Below, in pieces: positions 1 through 8,441 of a DNA stretch of 56,879 nt. The stretch is from the NCBI GenBank assembly GCA_903924465.1, contig CAIYBN010000118.1, forward strand, positions 1 through 56,879, in the 5' to 3' direction. Source of the DNA: an uncultured Myxococcales bacterium (GTDB lineage: Bacteria > Myxococcota_A > UBA9042). Each line of letters begins with the position of its first letter. Position 1 is the first letter of the stretch. Both the position numbers and the translations under genes were made by a program. The notes under the pieces were generated by a model, which was given only the letters and a program-made list of their open reading frames with translations, searched no databases and was not told where the DNA came from.

Positions 1-305
1 ACGAACATCCGGTTTGTCAGACTTTGGCGCGCTGTCGTATTCTGTTCCACGGCCGGTCTCCAAGCAGGGCGCAAGTGCCCATTTGCGACGTATCACACGA
101 TCGCGCGCGCGGGGACCGGCCGACTCATCGTAACTTTTGCCGAAGCTTTGCTTCGGCAAATCGGTGCCCACGCCTCCGCGGAGTGGTGGGTGGCGTCGAG
201 AAGGACAGGGATGCCCTGCTCAGGGATGGGCGGCATTTGTCAGGGGGTATGCGCGTGGGGAACTGGCGGTTGCGCGGGAACGGGTAGGAGGTGCGGTCGA
301 ATGCG
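1..305. other. Stretch without a recognisable gene
   Basis: No convincing coding sequence is visible on either strand; the open frames here have no ribosome binding site or recognisable domain. The one clear structure is a perfect inverted repeat at 136-160, listed separately. The stretch lies downstream of the minus-strand gene at 306-629. Confidence 0.5.
136..160. repeat. Perfect 11-bp inverted repeat (hairpin)
   Basis: TTTGCCGAAGC at 136-146 and GCTTCGGCAAA at 150-160 pair perfectly around a TTT loop. It lies about 145 bases past the stop of the minus-strand gene at 306-629, so it could end that transcript. Neither side has a run of U after the stem beyond the stem bases themselves, so it is not a textbook intrinsic terminator. 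Confidence 0.5.
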
Positions 306-629
306 TCAAACTTTCGCATCCACATTGCTCCGGAACTGCACAATCTCCGGCGCCCGCGGCCCAAACGTCGCTTCGGCGAAGCGGATGAGCTGCTGCCTCT
401 CCTTCGCCGCCGCCTTCAGCTCCTTCTGCAGCGCCGCCGTCGCGGCCTTGAGCGCCATGCGCGCCGCCTCCTGGTCCGCGTTGTACTTCTCAATCAGCGG
501 CGAGCGCTTGGCCAGCGAATCGGCGATCCCTCCGGCTACCGGCGGCAGCTCTTTCAAGTGCCCCTTGGTCCCGGCGACGGCAAGGTTGTTGCGCAGAATC
601 TGTCCGGCTGTGGATTGGGTTGCAGTCAT
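306..629 (-). CDS. Small predicted coiled-coil protein, unknown function
   Basis: A 107-residue protein that I do not recognise. The start is supported by a strong ribosome binding site, AAGGAG, seven bases before the ATG. Residues about 45-90 are rich in Ala, Lys, Glu and Gln and should form a long, charged helix or coiled coil. There is no signal peptide or membrane segment, so it is probably cytoplasmic. The C-terminal part (FGPRAPEIVQFRSN) resembles in style the tails of small conserved proteins of about 100 residues found in many environmental bacteria, but I cannot name a family. It is transcribed alone; the upstream 276 bases up to the next gene hold a palindrome at 689-700. Confidence 0.75.
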   Translation of the reverse strand: MTATQSTAGQILRNNLAVAGTKGHLKELPPVAGGIADSLAKRSPLIEKYNADQEAARMALKAATAALQKELKAAAKERQQLIRFAEATFGPRAPEIVQFRSNVDAKV

Positions 630-688
630 TTTCGTCTCCTTGGGTCGGTAGTAGGGTGATGGGGCCAGAACGTGCGGTAAGGATGGAG

Positions 689-700
689 AACAACGTTGTT
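689..700. promoter_or_regulatory. 12-bp palindrome AACAACGTTGTT, possible operator
   Basis: A perfect 12-base palindrome lies 60-70 bases upstream of the start of the small gene at 306-629, within its likely promoter region. On the minus strand a TTGACC lies just before it, which could serve as a -35 element, but I see no good -10. The operator role is a guess from position and symmetry. Confidence 0.25.
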
Positions 701-905
701 GAGGTCAAGAACAGGGCTGAAAGTGGGGGGTTGGTTTTGACGGCAAGGGATGGATAGGGTTGTTGGGGCGATGAACGAGGTGCTTGGGCGGGAGAACAGG
801 GTTGTTTGGCTGCTCATCGATGTTGTTGTCTGGAGAAATAGGCATTTTTTGGTCGATTATTCGGAAATGCGGGTCGAGAGGCGAAATGTCGCCGACGAAG
901 CCTGC

Positions 906-3407
906 CTACCGGACGCACCGCGCCCTCTGGGTAGAAGTTGTGAGGCTGAAGTGGCTGCCGCCGCCGCCACCGAGCTGGACATGGCAGGCCTCGCCGCCCA
1001 AGACCGATAGCGTCGCACTCCAAAAGGAGTCGCCCACCGCGTCGGCAAAGACCACATCGGTCACCGGCGACCACGCCTGCGTGTCGACCAAATCCTCCAG
1101 TTCGTGGCTGGTCGGCAGGCGCCAGCCGCTGCCGGGCAGCGCTGGCGTGTTGGCGGTACACCAGCTCAGCCCCGCTGTCTGCGTCATGACGGCGGCCGAA
1201 AAGCCCTGTTGCCAGTGCAGGCCGCTGATGCGGTCGAGGACGGTGGCGCCGCTGTCCTGCGCAGCGAAGCGCGCACCTGTTCCTGTACCGCTGGAACTGC
1301 CGCCCCGCACACACCGGACTGGCCAGGAATTGATTGAGGCATAGTAGTAGGCAGTGCCATCGACGAAGGCGAGACTCCAAGCGTAGCCGCCCCCCCCAAA
1401 TGTCGGCACTGTCGACCAGTAGTCCAAACCACCCATAGGCCAAGCTAAATTCGGAGCCGATGAAGCCGGATTCAGTGCGGCGCGATCAGTCAACGACAGC
1501 AACTCCGCCCGGGTCGGCACCCGCCAGTCGGTGAACCCGCCGTAGGCCACGGTATTACACGCCGTCAGCGCCGTGCTCCACACGACTGCCGCCAGCGGCA
1601 CCTTCGCCCACGACAGCCCGGTCTTGCTGTCGGTCACGTAGTCCGTGGCCTCGGTGAAGTCGCTCGCGGGGTGGGAATCGGCGATCGGCGCCCAGGTGGA
1701 GATGTCCGCCACGCAGACGTTGCCGCCGCCGGCCGTGCTGCGCGCCACGCAGAAATAGCCGTGATCGCAGGTGTCCTTGCTGCCAGGCGTCGTGCAGGCG
1801 CCGCCCAAGTGCTTGACGAGGAAGCTGCAGTCGGCGGGGCAGCTGGCGACGGTTTCGTCGCCGTCGCAGAGGGTGTTGCCGCAGGGGTTGGTGGGGTAGG
1901 ACCTCATGCAGCGCAGGCCGAAGTCTTGGAAGGCGACGGACCCGGAGCCGCCGTAGCGAAAGCCCGCACGCAGGTAGAGAGCGTCGTAGAGGAAGCTGCC
2001 GCCTCGAGAGACCAGGAACGTGGCGCTGACGTTATCGTACGGATCCGTCGCGGGCGAGCTGCCATAGTATGTCGAACCGAGCCAATCCCGGTTCCATTCA
2101 TAGACATTGCCCGCCATGTCGTGCACCCCGTAGGGGCTATCCCCCGCTGGAATCAAGCCCGCTGCCGCCGTGCTGGAAACGTTGAACACCGCGTAGCTGG
2201 CGCTCGGCGCGGTCTCGCCCCACGGATAGGTCCGCATCGCCGCCGCGCAGCCAGCGTCCCCCGCGGTGCTGCCGTTCTTCTCGCAGCTGCCGCGCGCCGC
2301 CATTTCCCACTGCGCTTCCGTCGGCAGGTCGAATCCCGCACCGCGCCACTGGCAGTATTGCTGCGATTGCATCCAGTTGACGAAATTCACCGGATTGTTC
2401 GGAAACCCCGGATACGTCGCGTACTGCTTCGGCGACTGCGTGCTCGGCGCAGTGCAGACACCGGCGTCCACGCACGCTTTGTACTGAGCCACCGTCGTCT
2501 CGGTCAGATCCATGTAGTACGCCGACAACGTCACCTTGTGCTGCGGCTTCTCGTTCGCTTGGCAGTTGCTGTCCTTGGTCGCGTTGCAGCCCATCCAGAA
2601 CGTCCCGGCCGGAATCAGCACCATCCCCGCGGGCGGCCCCGACGGGCAATCCGCGGCGCACGAGGCGGTCGTCTCGCCACACGTACACGCGCCATCGCCG
2701 CAGACTGGACCCGCGCCCTTGCAGGTGCCGGCGGTGCAGGTGTCGGCGGTGGTGCAGGCGTTGCCGTCGTCGCAGGTGCCGCCGACGTTGCTGTGGCTAC
2801 AGCCCGTCGCGCCGTTGCCGCTGGTGCAGACGTCGCTGGTGCAGACGTTGCCGTCGTCGCAGGTCGTGCCGTCCGATGGATGCGCGCAGCCGGTGGCGGC
2901 GTTGCAGAGGTCGGTGGTGCAGGTCGTGCTGTCGTCGCAGGCGCTGTTGACCGGGGTGTGGACGCAACCGCCGTTGGCGCAGGTGTCGGTGGTGCACGCG
3001 ATGCCGTCGTTGCAGTTCTTGCCGATGCAGGGGTCGAGGAAGACGTCGGGCGGGATATCCGGCTGGACGTCGGCGATCGCGTCCGTGCCGGCATCGGCTG
3101 CGTCGATGATCGCATCTGTCCCAGCATCGGGTGTGACGGTGTCCACGATCGCGTCCGTCCCGGCATCCAGCGTGTCGATCACGACAGCATCGGTGCCCAC
3201 ATCCGGCGCGTCGAGCCCATCGGCGTCCGCCACATCCGCGATCGCGTCGGTCTGCGTGCCATCGGCGTCCTCAGCCAACGCATCCGTGCCAATCGCCGAA
3301 TCCGTTGCATCTTCCGCCGACTGCTCCGAGCGGAACAGGCTCGGATCGGGCACGCCGCTGTTGCACGCCACGAGAACGAGGAGAGTGAGCCACAGTGCCG
3401 ATCGCAT
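906..3407 (-). CDS. Surface lipoprotein with cysteine repeats, FGE-sulfatase domain and two DUF1566-like domains
   Basis: An 833-residue exported lipoprotein. The N-terminus is a hydrophobic signal peptide ending in the lipobox LVAC. An Asp/Ala-rich stalk with repeated DAGTDAI units follows, then four cysteine-rich units of the CDDGNACTT type. Next is a formylglycine-generating-enzyme/sulfatase-modifying-factor-like domain: GMVLIPAGTFWMG at its start, DLPTEAQWEMAARG in the middle, MAGNVYEWNRDW near its end. The C-terminal third has two DUF1566-like modules, each with a WRxPT motif (DWRVPTRAEL, GWRLPTSHEL) and each ending in RCVR. I chose the ATG at 3407 rather than 3422 because GAGGAC precedes it; the longer start follows the stop of the upstream TPR gene directly, with no such site. 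FGE-like domains in such lipoproteins are often structural, so enzyme activity is not implied. Confidence 0.85.
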   Translation of the reverse strand: MRSALWLTLLVLVACNSGVPDPSLFRSEQSAEDATDSAIGTDALAEDADGTQTDAIADVADADGLDAPDVGTDAVVIDTLDAGTDAIVDTVTPDAGTDAIIDAADAGTDAIADVQPDIPPDVFLDPCIGKNCNDGIACTTDTCANGGCVHTPVNSACDDSTTCTTDLCNAATGCAHPSDGTTCDDGNVCTSDVCTSGNGATGCSHSNVGGTCDDGNACTTADTCTAGTCKGAGPVCGDGACTCGETTASCAADCPSGPPAGMVLIPAGTFWMGCNATKDSNCQANEKPQHKVTLSAYYMDLTETTVAQYKACVDAGVCTAPSTQSPKQYATYPGFPNNPVNFVNWMQSQQYCQWRGAGFDLPTEAQWEMAARGSCEKNGSTAGDAGCAAAMRTYPWGETAPSASYAVFNVSSTAAAGLIPAGDSPYGVHDMAGNVYEWNRDWLGSTYYGSSPATDPYDNVSATFLVSRGGSFLYDALYLRAGFRYGGSGSVAFQDFGLRCMRSYPTNPCGNTLCDGDETVASCPADCSFLVKHLGGACTTPGSKDTCDHGYFCVARSTAGGGNVCVADISTWAPIADSHPASDFTEATDYVTDSKTGLSWAKVPLAAVVWSTALTACNTVAYGGFTDWRVPTRAELLSLTDRAALNPASSAPNLAWPMGGLDYWSTVPTFGGGGYAWSLAFVDGTAYYYASINSWPVRCVRGGSSSGTGTGARFAAQDSGATVLDRISGLHWQQGFSAAVMTQTAGLSWCTANTPALPGSGWRLPTSHELEDLVDTQAWSPVTDVVFADAVGDSFWSATLSVLGGEACHVQLGGGGGSHFSLTTSTQRARCVR
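2715..3020 (-). repeat. Four cysteine-rich CDDGNACTT-type coding repeats
   Basis: This part of the lipoprotein gene encodes four consecutive units of the pattern C-x-D-x-x-x-C-T-x-D-x-C, about 25 residues each. They match the 27-unit array in the gene at 36300-40256. The cysteines presumably form disulfides outside the cytoplasm. Confidence 0.7.
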
Positions 3408-3422
3408 CGTCGTCCTCGCCAT

Positions 3423-4493
3423 CTAAAACCGCAGCATCGCGACGAAACCGTCGCCCGTGGGCAGCACCGCGATCTTCGCTGGCTCGCGGTAGGACCGCCA
3501 GACCAGCCACGCGCCCGCGCCCGCGGCCAGCACACCCGCACCGCCCACCACCCCGGCGATCAGCCGGCGCTGATCGATGGCATCCGCCTGCGCCTTCGCC
3601 GCCGGGTAGGTGATGCCTTCGATGAGCCCCGTATGGGCATCCAGCGCGAGCTTGGTGTCCAAGGCGCTGCGATCCAGCGTGGCCGAGATCGCCAGGCCCA
3701 AGCCGGTCAACGCCGCTGCCGCACCGACACCGGCCACCGTCCAGGCCACCGCGCGTTCGGAACCGCGCGCATCGGTGGGAGCGGTCACGGCGACAACCTG
3801 CGGCGCGGCGACCGGCTTGACCACAGGCGTGGGCTTCACGACCACGGGCTTCGCCGGTTCAATACGAATCTCCTTGCCCGGCTGCAGCGCCTCCAGCCGC
3901 GCTTTGGCCTCGCCGCGATCGCGCGCATCCGCGGGCGCGTCGCGCAGGTACGCCTCCAGACGCGCGATCGCGTCCGCTTTCTTGCCCGCCCGCGCCAGCG
4001 CGGCCCCTTCGCGATAGGCGTATTCCCAATTCGTCGGCGCCAGCTCCGCGCACGTCCGGTAGACCTGTGCGGCCAAGCCCCAATTCTGTTCGCGCTCGGC
4101 CTGTTCCGCTTCCGCGACCTTCTGCTCAGCGATCGCCACGCGCACTTCCGCCAGGTACTTGCGGGCGTTGTCCGAGCGCTTGCCCGCGGGCACGGCTTTG
4201 AGGAATTCGTCGTAGTGCCGCTCAGCAACCGCGAATTTTCCCGCCGCATGTTCCGCCCGCGCCGCGCCGTAGACGTAGTCGGGAATCGCGCCGTTGCTGG
4301 CAAAGGCCTGTAAATACAGTTGGGCCGCACGCATGTGGTCGCCACTTTCAAATGCCGTCGCCGCTTGCCGCGCCATGTTCTCGGCCGCCTTGACCGGGTC
4401 CAACGCCAGCGTCGGCATGGCAAGCAGGCAGGTCAGCGCGACCAGAAGCGGAAACAGCCAGGAAAGACCGTGAGGTTTTGCGTGCGTCGGCAT
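3423..4493 (-). CDS. Exported TPR protein with C-terminal hydrophobic helices
   Basis: A 356-residue protein with an N-terminal signal peptide (LFPLLVALTCLLAMPTLALD). Residues about 30-205 are amphipathic helices in TPR style, for example repeated A-x-x-Y/L-x-x-A pairs and GAALARAGKKADAIARLEAYL. A Pro/Val/Lys-rich linker follows, then two hydrophobic helices (around WTVAGVGAAAALTGLGLAIS and AGVVGGAGVLAAGAGAWLVW), and the chain ends with Phe. The same plan is seen in the protein at 29611-30441. Such proteins are common in Myxococcota envelopes; the function is unknown. Its stop codon directly abuts the long start of the lipoprotein gene at 906-3407, so the two are very likely co-transcribed. 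No strong ribosome binding site precedes the ATG. Confidence 0.8.
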   Translation of the reverse strand: MPTHAKPHGLSWLFPLLVALTCLLAMPTLALDPVKAAENMARQAATAFESGDHMRAAQLYLQAFASNGAIPDYVYGAARAEHAAGKFAVAERHYDEFLKAVPAGKRSDNARKYLAEVRVAIAEQKVAEAEQAEREQNWGLAAQVYRTCAELAPTNWEYAYREGAALARAGKKADAIARLEAYLRDAPADARDRGEAKARLEALQPGKEIRIEPAKPVVVKPTPVVKPVAAPQVVAVTAPTDARGSERAVAWTVAGVGAAAALTGLGLAISATLDRSALDTKLALDAHTGLIEGITYPAAKAQADAIDQRRLIAGVVGGAGVLAAGAGAWLVWRSYREPAKIAVLPTGDGFVAMLRF

Positions 4494-5001
4494 CGTGGAC
4501 AGGCTACGTCGGAGGTGAATGGGCTGTCAACGCACACGAAAGGCTGCGTGCGGGTGCCACAGCGTGGTCACTGGCAGGAAATTTGCACGCGACGACAGAA
4601 AGTTTCGCGGCAGAATTCGTCGAGGAACGAATACTGTCTTGCTGCGCGTGTCGGGCGCGGTGCTTTTCGTGAATCCGGGCGCGCGCTTGGGGACATGGCA
4701 AGCCCACATCAACCAGGCCGGGTGGTGCGCGGGAGTCAACGACCTCGCGAACCACCAAAGGATGGGCGGCGCAGCGGGAGCTGCGGGACCGCGTTGGTGG
4801 GTTGCGTCCGCTGAAAGGTGGACGTTTCGGCGGGGAGGTCGATTTTGGGGGCGGAGGTCCCCGGCGAAGCCGGAACTGTCGGTTTTTGCCCAGCTCACGG
4901 GAATGGGGTCGCGGCGCAACCGAAATGCCCCAGCGCGATGTGCACCCACTTGTTGCGCGACGCCAGCGCGACAGCTAAAGTCATCTGCCCCGGAGAACCC
5001 C
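4494..5001. other. Divergent intergenic region
   Basis: About 500 bases between the minus-strand TPR gene and the plus-strand gene at 5002. It should hold the promoters for both directions. I cannot pick a convincing -35/-10 pair. A short perfect hairpin, CCGGC-GAA-GCCGG, is at 4861-4873. No coding sequence is supported. Confidence 0.5.
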
Positions 5002-5517
5002 ATGCCCTTTGATGCCACAGTCGCCCTTGAATCCATCCAGCGCGCCCTCGCTACCACGATGACCGGCGTGAACTTCGACGTGGAGCCCGATCCCGCGGCA
5101 GCCGCGCTGTCGTTTGTGCATCCGGCGCATGACGCGACCATCATTGTGGTGGTGGAAGCCGCGGATCCGCATCATCAGGTGCCGACGCTGCTGCTGGCCG
5201 TCGTCCTGGGCGATTGGCAGGATGCACGCGGTGAGACCGGTGGCGCTGCGCTTTTCGCTCTGAACGCCAAGCTGATGACCTGCGCCGTTGGTTTGATGCC
5301 ACTGAACGAGGACGAACTTGCGCTGGCGCTGTGCAAACGCGTGCCGCTGGACAGCCTGTCCGCGGTTCAGGTGCTGCCGGCGCTGGAAGACATGATTTGG
5401 GAGTACGCGGCGATTTCCGGTTGGCTGGAAGGCGGCAGTCCGGATCGGCCAGTGGAGGCTGCATCCGACCTGAAACCGCCGCGCCCGCGCCTCATTACCA
5501 GTCTGGACGAGGCGTAA
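5002..5517 (+). CDS. YbjN/secretion-chaperone-like protein
   Basis: A 171-residue cytoplasmic protein without signal peptide. The start is the ATG at 5002 with GGAG upstream; the open frame extends far upstream but without homology-like sequence. The pattern of alternating strands and helices, with a hydrophobic strand (ATIIVVVEA), a loop (DWQDARG), and a helix where 'LNAKLMTCAVGLMPLNEDEL' continues, resembles the YbjN or type III chaperone (CesT) fold. That assignment is tentative. It is followed after three bases by an exported protein at 5521, so the two are likely an operon. Confidence 0.7.
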   Translation: MPFDATVALESIQRALATTMTGVNFDVEPDPAAAALSFVHPAHDATIIVVVEAADPHHQVPTLLLAVVLGDWQDARGETGGAALFALNAKLMTCAVGLMPLNEDELALALCKRVPLDSLSAVQVLPALEDMIWEYAAISGWLEGGSPDRPVEAASDLKPPRPRLITSLDEA

Positions 5518-5520
5518 ACG

Positions 5521-6396
5521 ATGCGTCGCGCGTTGCTCTGGCTGATTCTGCTCGCGCAGGCCAGTTGCGCCGCGGGCGTGCAACAGGCGATGGTGCTGCC
5601 ATGGGTGCGCGGCAATTGGGCGTTTTCCGGCACGGATTTTGTCGTCAAGGACATCGCTGGCGGCACGATGCCCGTCCACATTGGCGGCGATTCCGGCACG
5701 TTGGCAGATATCGGCACGGTCACGCAGATCCTGCTGGCCGCCGACTTGCCGTTCGCACGGATGTCGATTGCGCCGGCCTTGATGGCCAACAACAGCATTG
5801 AATTCATTCAGATGGATCTGCTGTACAAACACCTGATTGTCGACGATCCTGGACGCCGCTGGTGGCTGCTCGCGGGTTTGGGCGAGGTGATTCTCAATTC
5901 CGGCGTGTCGTTTGCCACGCATCCAACCCAGAACACGGTGATTGCCGGTCACACGTTTACGCCGGACGACACCATCAACTACGTGGCGCGCCGCGACTCC
6001 AGCGGCACCTATCTGGCGCTTGGCGCGCAGATGGAAATCACCGGCTGGTGCCATGGCTATGCCGAGATGCTGGTGCGGCTGGCGCACGTGGAGAATCAGT
6101 ACGAATCGATCACGATGCCGATTCCAGGCAACAGCGCTTCGCTGGATATCACGTCGTCGACGGCAAACCTGACGATTGACCGGCAACTGCAAGGCAGCGT
6201 GCAGACGAATTACAACGTGCCGGCTTTTCTGCTCGCGATCGGCGTGCAATTCAACCTGCCGAGCTACCGCGTCACGCGGCGTTTTGTCAGCTGGCACGCC
6301 GGCGATCCGGCGATGGACGACGCGCCGCCGGAGCTGGAAGCGCCGCTGCCGGACGACGTCACGCCACCGGAAGCGGTCACACCCACCGCGCGTTGA
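5521..6396 (+). CDS. Exported, possibly outer-membrane beta-barrel-like protein
   Basis: A 291-residue protein starting three bases after the previous stop. The N-terminus is a signal peptide (RRALLWLILLAQASCAAG); the Cys sits after Q-A-S, a poor lipobox, so lipidation is doubtful. The body is made of alternating hydrophobic and polar stretches with many Gly and aromatic residues (for example WWLLAGLGEVILNSGVSFAT and YLALGAQMEITGWC), which suggests beta strands, perhaps a barrel. The C-terminus is a Pro/Asp/Glu-rich tail of about 40 residues. I do not recognise the family. The stop is about 80 bases before the metallophosphoesterase gene. Confidence 0.75.
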   Translation: MRRALLWLILLAQASCAAGVQQAMVLPWVRGNWAFSGTDFVVKDIAGGTMPVHIGGDSGTLADIGTVTQILLAADLPFARMSIAPALMANNSIEFIQMDLLYKHLIVDDPGRRWWLLAGLGEVILNSGVSFATHPTQNTVIAGHTFTPDDTINYVARRDSSGTYLALGAQMEITGWCHGYAEMLVRLAHVENQYESITMPIPGNSASLDITSSTANLTIDRQLQGSVQTNYNVPAFLLAIGVQFNLPSYRVTRRFVSWHAGDPAMDDAPPELEAPLPDDVTPPEAVTPTAR

Positions 6397-6476
6397 GCGA
6401 CGTCTCGCCACGCTTCGCCGAATGTCGTAGCTTCGCCATGGTCACGCCGTCGTCGCCTGACCGTCACGGAGCTGCC

Positions 6477-8048
6477 ATGATGCCTCGTTCGTTCCTGCCG
6501 CTGGTCCTGTTCTTCGCCGCACTGACCGCCTGTCATGCCACGCCGGAAGCTGCTGGCCCGTCCTTTGACGGCACCACCCTGCTGTCCACGACGGCGCGAC
6601 GTGGCCTGGGGCATCACGTCGATACGGCGACAGTCGAGGATCCGCGGATTCCGGCGGATGTGCTCACGCTGCTGGCGCAGCTCTTTGGTGAAACGGTGCA
6701 ATTGTCCGGCGAGCCGCACCAGCCGCTGACCGACGACGACGCGGCAGCGCCCGCCTTGGGCGCGAATCCCAAGACGCTCGTGCGGTTCGTGCATCTGACG
6801 GATACGCAGCTGGTCGACGACGAATCGCCGGCGCGGAATTGCGTGCTGGACATGCCCGGCACGGTCAACGGCGCGTTTCGTCCGCAGGAAGGGTACGGCT
6901 GCCAATTGCTGGACGCCGCGGTCAAGGCCATCAACGCGCTGAATACCACGGAGCCGATTGATTTTGTCCTGACCGGTGGTGACAACGTCGACAATGCCCA
7001 GCGCAATGAAATTCAGTGGTTCGGCAAGATACTGAACGGCGGCCCGGTGGAATGCGACAGCGGCGCGGACGATGGCGACAAGCCGGGGCTCGTGTTTCCG
7101 CAGAAGCGGCCCTTCACCGCGGCGGGCCTGACCGTGCCGTGGTACTGGGTGACCGGCAATCACGATGTGCTGGTGACGGGCGTCTACAAAGTGGACGAGA
7201 CCGAACGGCAACTGGCACTGGGAACGACGGCGACCATGGGCGCGCGCGACTATGGGCAGGTGGGTGCACCCGTGACGACCGGCGAAGTGCAGGCGGACCC
7301 AGCGCGGCTGCCATTGTACGCGACTGAAATTGTTTCAGAAGTCAGAGCGATTGGCGATGGTCCTGGTCCACACCACCACGGCCTGGCCAGCTTGGCGGTG
7401 GACAGCGCGGCGATTCAGTATCGGGTCACGCCGGTCAACGGCCAGCCGGTGGACATCATCGCGCTGGACAGCAACGCGCACTCGGGTGGCTCTGATGGTT
7501 TGGTCTTTGCCGCCGTGTTTGAGCAGCAAATCCGGCCGATGCTGGAAGCGTCGAAAGCCGCGGGACATTTGGCCATCGTCGTCGCGCACCATCCAACCAG
7601 CGGCATCGGCGACGGCGGGGACGCTTTTGGCACGTCCCAAGTCGGCACGATGACGCCCGCGCAGTTTCGCCACGCGCTGTCCACGTATCCGAATGTGCTG
7701 TTCTATCTGGCCGGCCACGCGCACGTGAACCACATCACTCGCTATCAGCCGCAGACCGACGACGTCGTGCGGCCATTCTTTGAAGTGCAGACGGCATCGC
7801 TGGCGGATTGGCCTTCGCAAATGCGGCTGTTGGAGATCATCGACGCCGACAATGGCTACATCGCCGCCAAGCTGACCGCGTTCGACACGCCGGGGCAGAT
7901 CGCCGGACTTCCGGTGAATGATCTGGCGCAAGAGGCGCTGCGGCTGATGACGCTGGATCGCGCGTCAGATTGGGACCCGAATCCGGGCGAAGGTATGCTT
8001 ACGGATCGCAACGTGATTCTGTGGCTGAAGAAGCCGGCCGGATTCTAG
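6477..8048 (+). CDS. Metallophosphoesterase lipoprotein
   Basis: A 523-residue calcineurin-like phosphoesterase anchored by a lipid. I chose the ATG at 6477 (or 6480) because GGAG precedes it and because it begins a classic lipoprotein signal peptide ending in LTAC. The metal-binding motifs of the fold are in order: HLTDTQ, GGDNVD, GNHD, VVAHHPTSG and AGHAH. These give a dinuclear metal centre that hydrolyses phosphate esters; the substrate cannot be read from sequence. The protein would sit on the periplasmic face of a membrane. It follows the exported protein at 5521-6396 on the same strand. Confidence 0.88.
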   Translation: MMPRSFLPLVLFFAALTACHATPEAAGPSFDGTTLLSTTARRGLGHHVDTATVEDPRIPADVLTLLAQLFGETVQLSGEPHQPLTDDDAAAPALGANPKTLVRFVHLTDTQLVDDESPARNCVLDMPGTVNGAFRPQEGYGCQLLDAAVKAINALNTTEPIDFVLTGGDNVDNAQRNEIQWFGKILNGGPVECDSGADDGDKPGLVFPQKRPFTAAGLTVPWYWVTGNHDVLVTGVYKVDETERQLALGTTATMGARDYGQVGAPVTTGEVQADPARLPLYATEIVSEVRAIGDGPGPHHHGLASLAVDSAAIQYRVTPVNGQPVDIIALDSNAHSGGSDGLVFAAVFEQQIRPMLEASKAAGHLAIVVAHHPTSGIGDGGDAFGTSQVGTMTPAQFRHALSTYPNVLFYLAGHAHVNHITRYQPQTDDVVRPFFEVQTASLADWPSQMRLLEIIDADNGYIAAKLTAFDTPGQIAGLPVNDLAQEALRLMTLDRASDWDPNPGEGMLTDRNVILWLKKPAGF

Positions 8049-8153
8049 CGAACGCCGCCGCTGCCAAGCGCGCCAGTGGATCGGGCGGCACGACCAGTTG
8101 ACCGCGTCGCCGTGTACCGGCACGGTGTGCGTCGGTTTTCGGAGTGGACGGCC

Positions 8154-8378
8154 ATGAACTTTCACATTCCCCTGCCCAAGTGGGCGCGCGATCGGCGGCT
8201 GTTTCTGATTGTTGCCATGGTGCACGTCTACCTGGGCGGCGGTCACATTCTGGGCCTTTTTGGCGAACACGTGGACGGCCTCGCGCTCTGGACCGATATC
8301 TGGAAGGGCTTCGGCGCTTGGATCGGTGCGTACTACTTTTTGGCACTCGCGGGGCGCGCGCCGTCGCCGCCGAATTGA
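8154..8378 (+). CDS. Small membrane protein, unknown
   Basis: A 74-residue protein with a positively charged N-terminus (KWARDRR) and two hydrophobic segments: one around LFLIVAMVHVYLGGGHILGL and one around GFGAWIGAYYFLALAG. It is likely an inner-membrane protein with two helices. I chose the ATG at 8154; the open frame begins at 8076 but the first part has no membrane-protein character. It lies between the metallophosphoesterase and the phosphorylase, same strand. No function is recognised. Confidence 0.6.
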   Translation: MNFHIPLPKWARDRRLFLIVAMVHVYLGGGHILGLFGEHVDGLALWTDIWKGFGAWIGAYYFLALAGRAPSPPN

Positions 8379-8441
8379 CGCGCGCCCTTTTCCCCGCGCC
8401 CGCGTGTGTTACGCTCGTGCGCCTGAGCTTCCGGAGTTGTG

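Noticed and set aside
906..3407. Assigning sulfatase-activating enzyme function to the FGE-like domain
   Set aside because: The domain sits in a modular surface lipoprotein; no sulfatase gene is adjacent, and such domains are often structural or binding modules.
1671..4313. An 880-residue plus-strand open frame with Arg/Ala/Val-rich sequence
   Set aside because: It is the antisense shadow of the two minus-strand lipoprotein and TPR genes. The real frames have signal peptides, domains and sites; this one has none.
4861..4873. Short hairpin CCGGC-GAA-GCCGG as a riboswitch or terminator
   Set aside because: A five-base stem in high-GC DNA is expected by chance and has no context.
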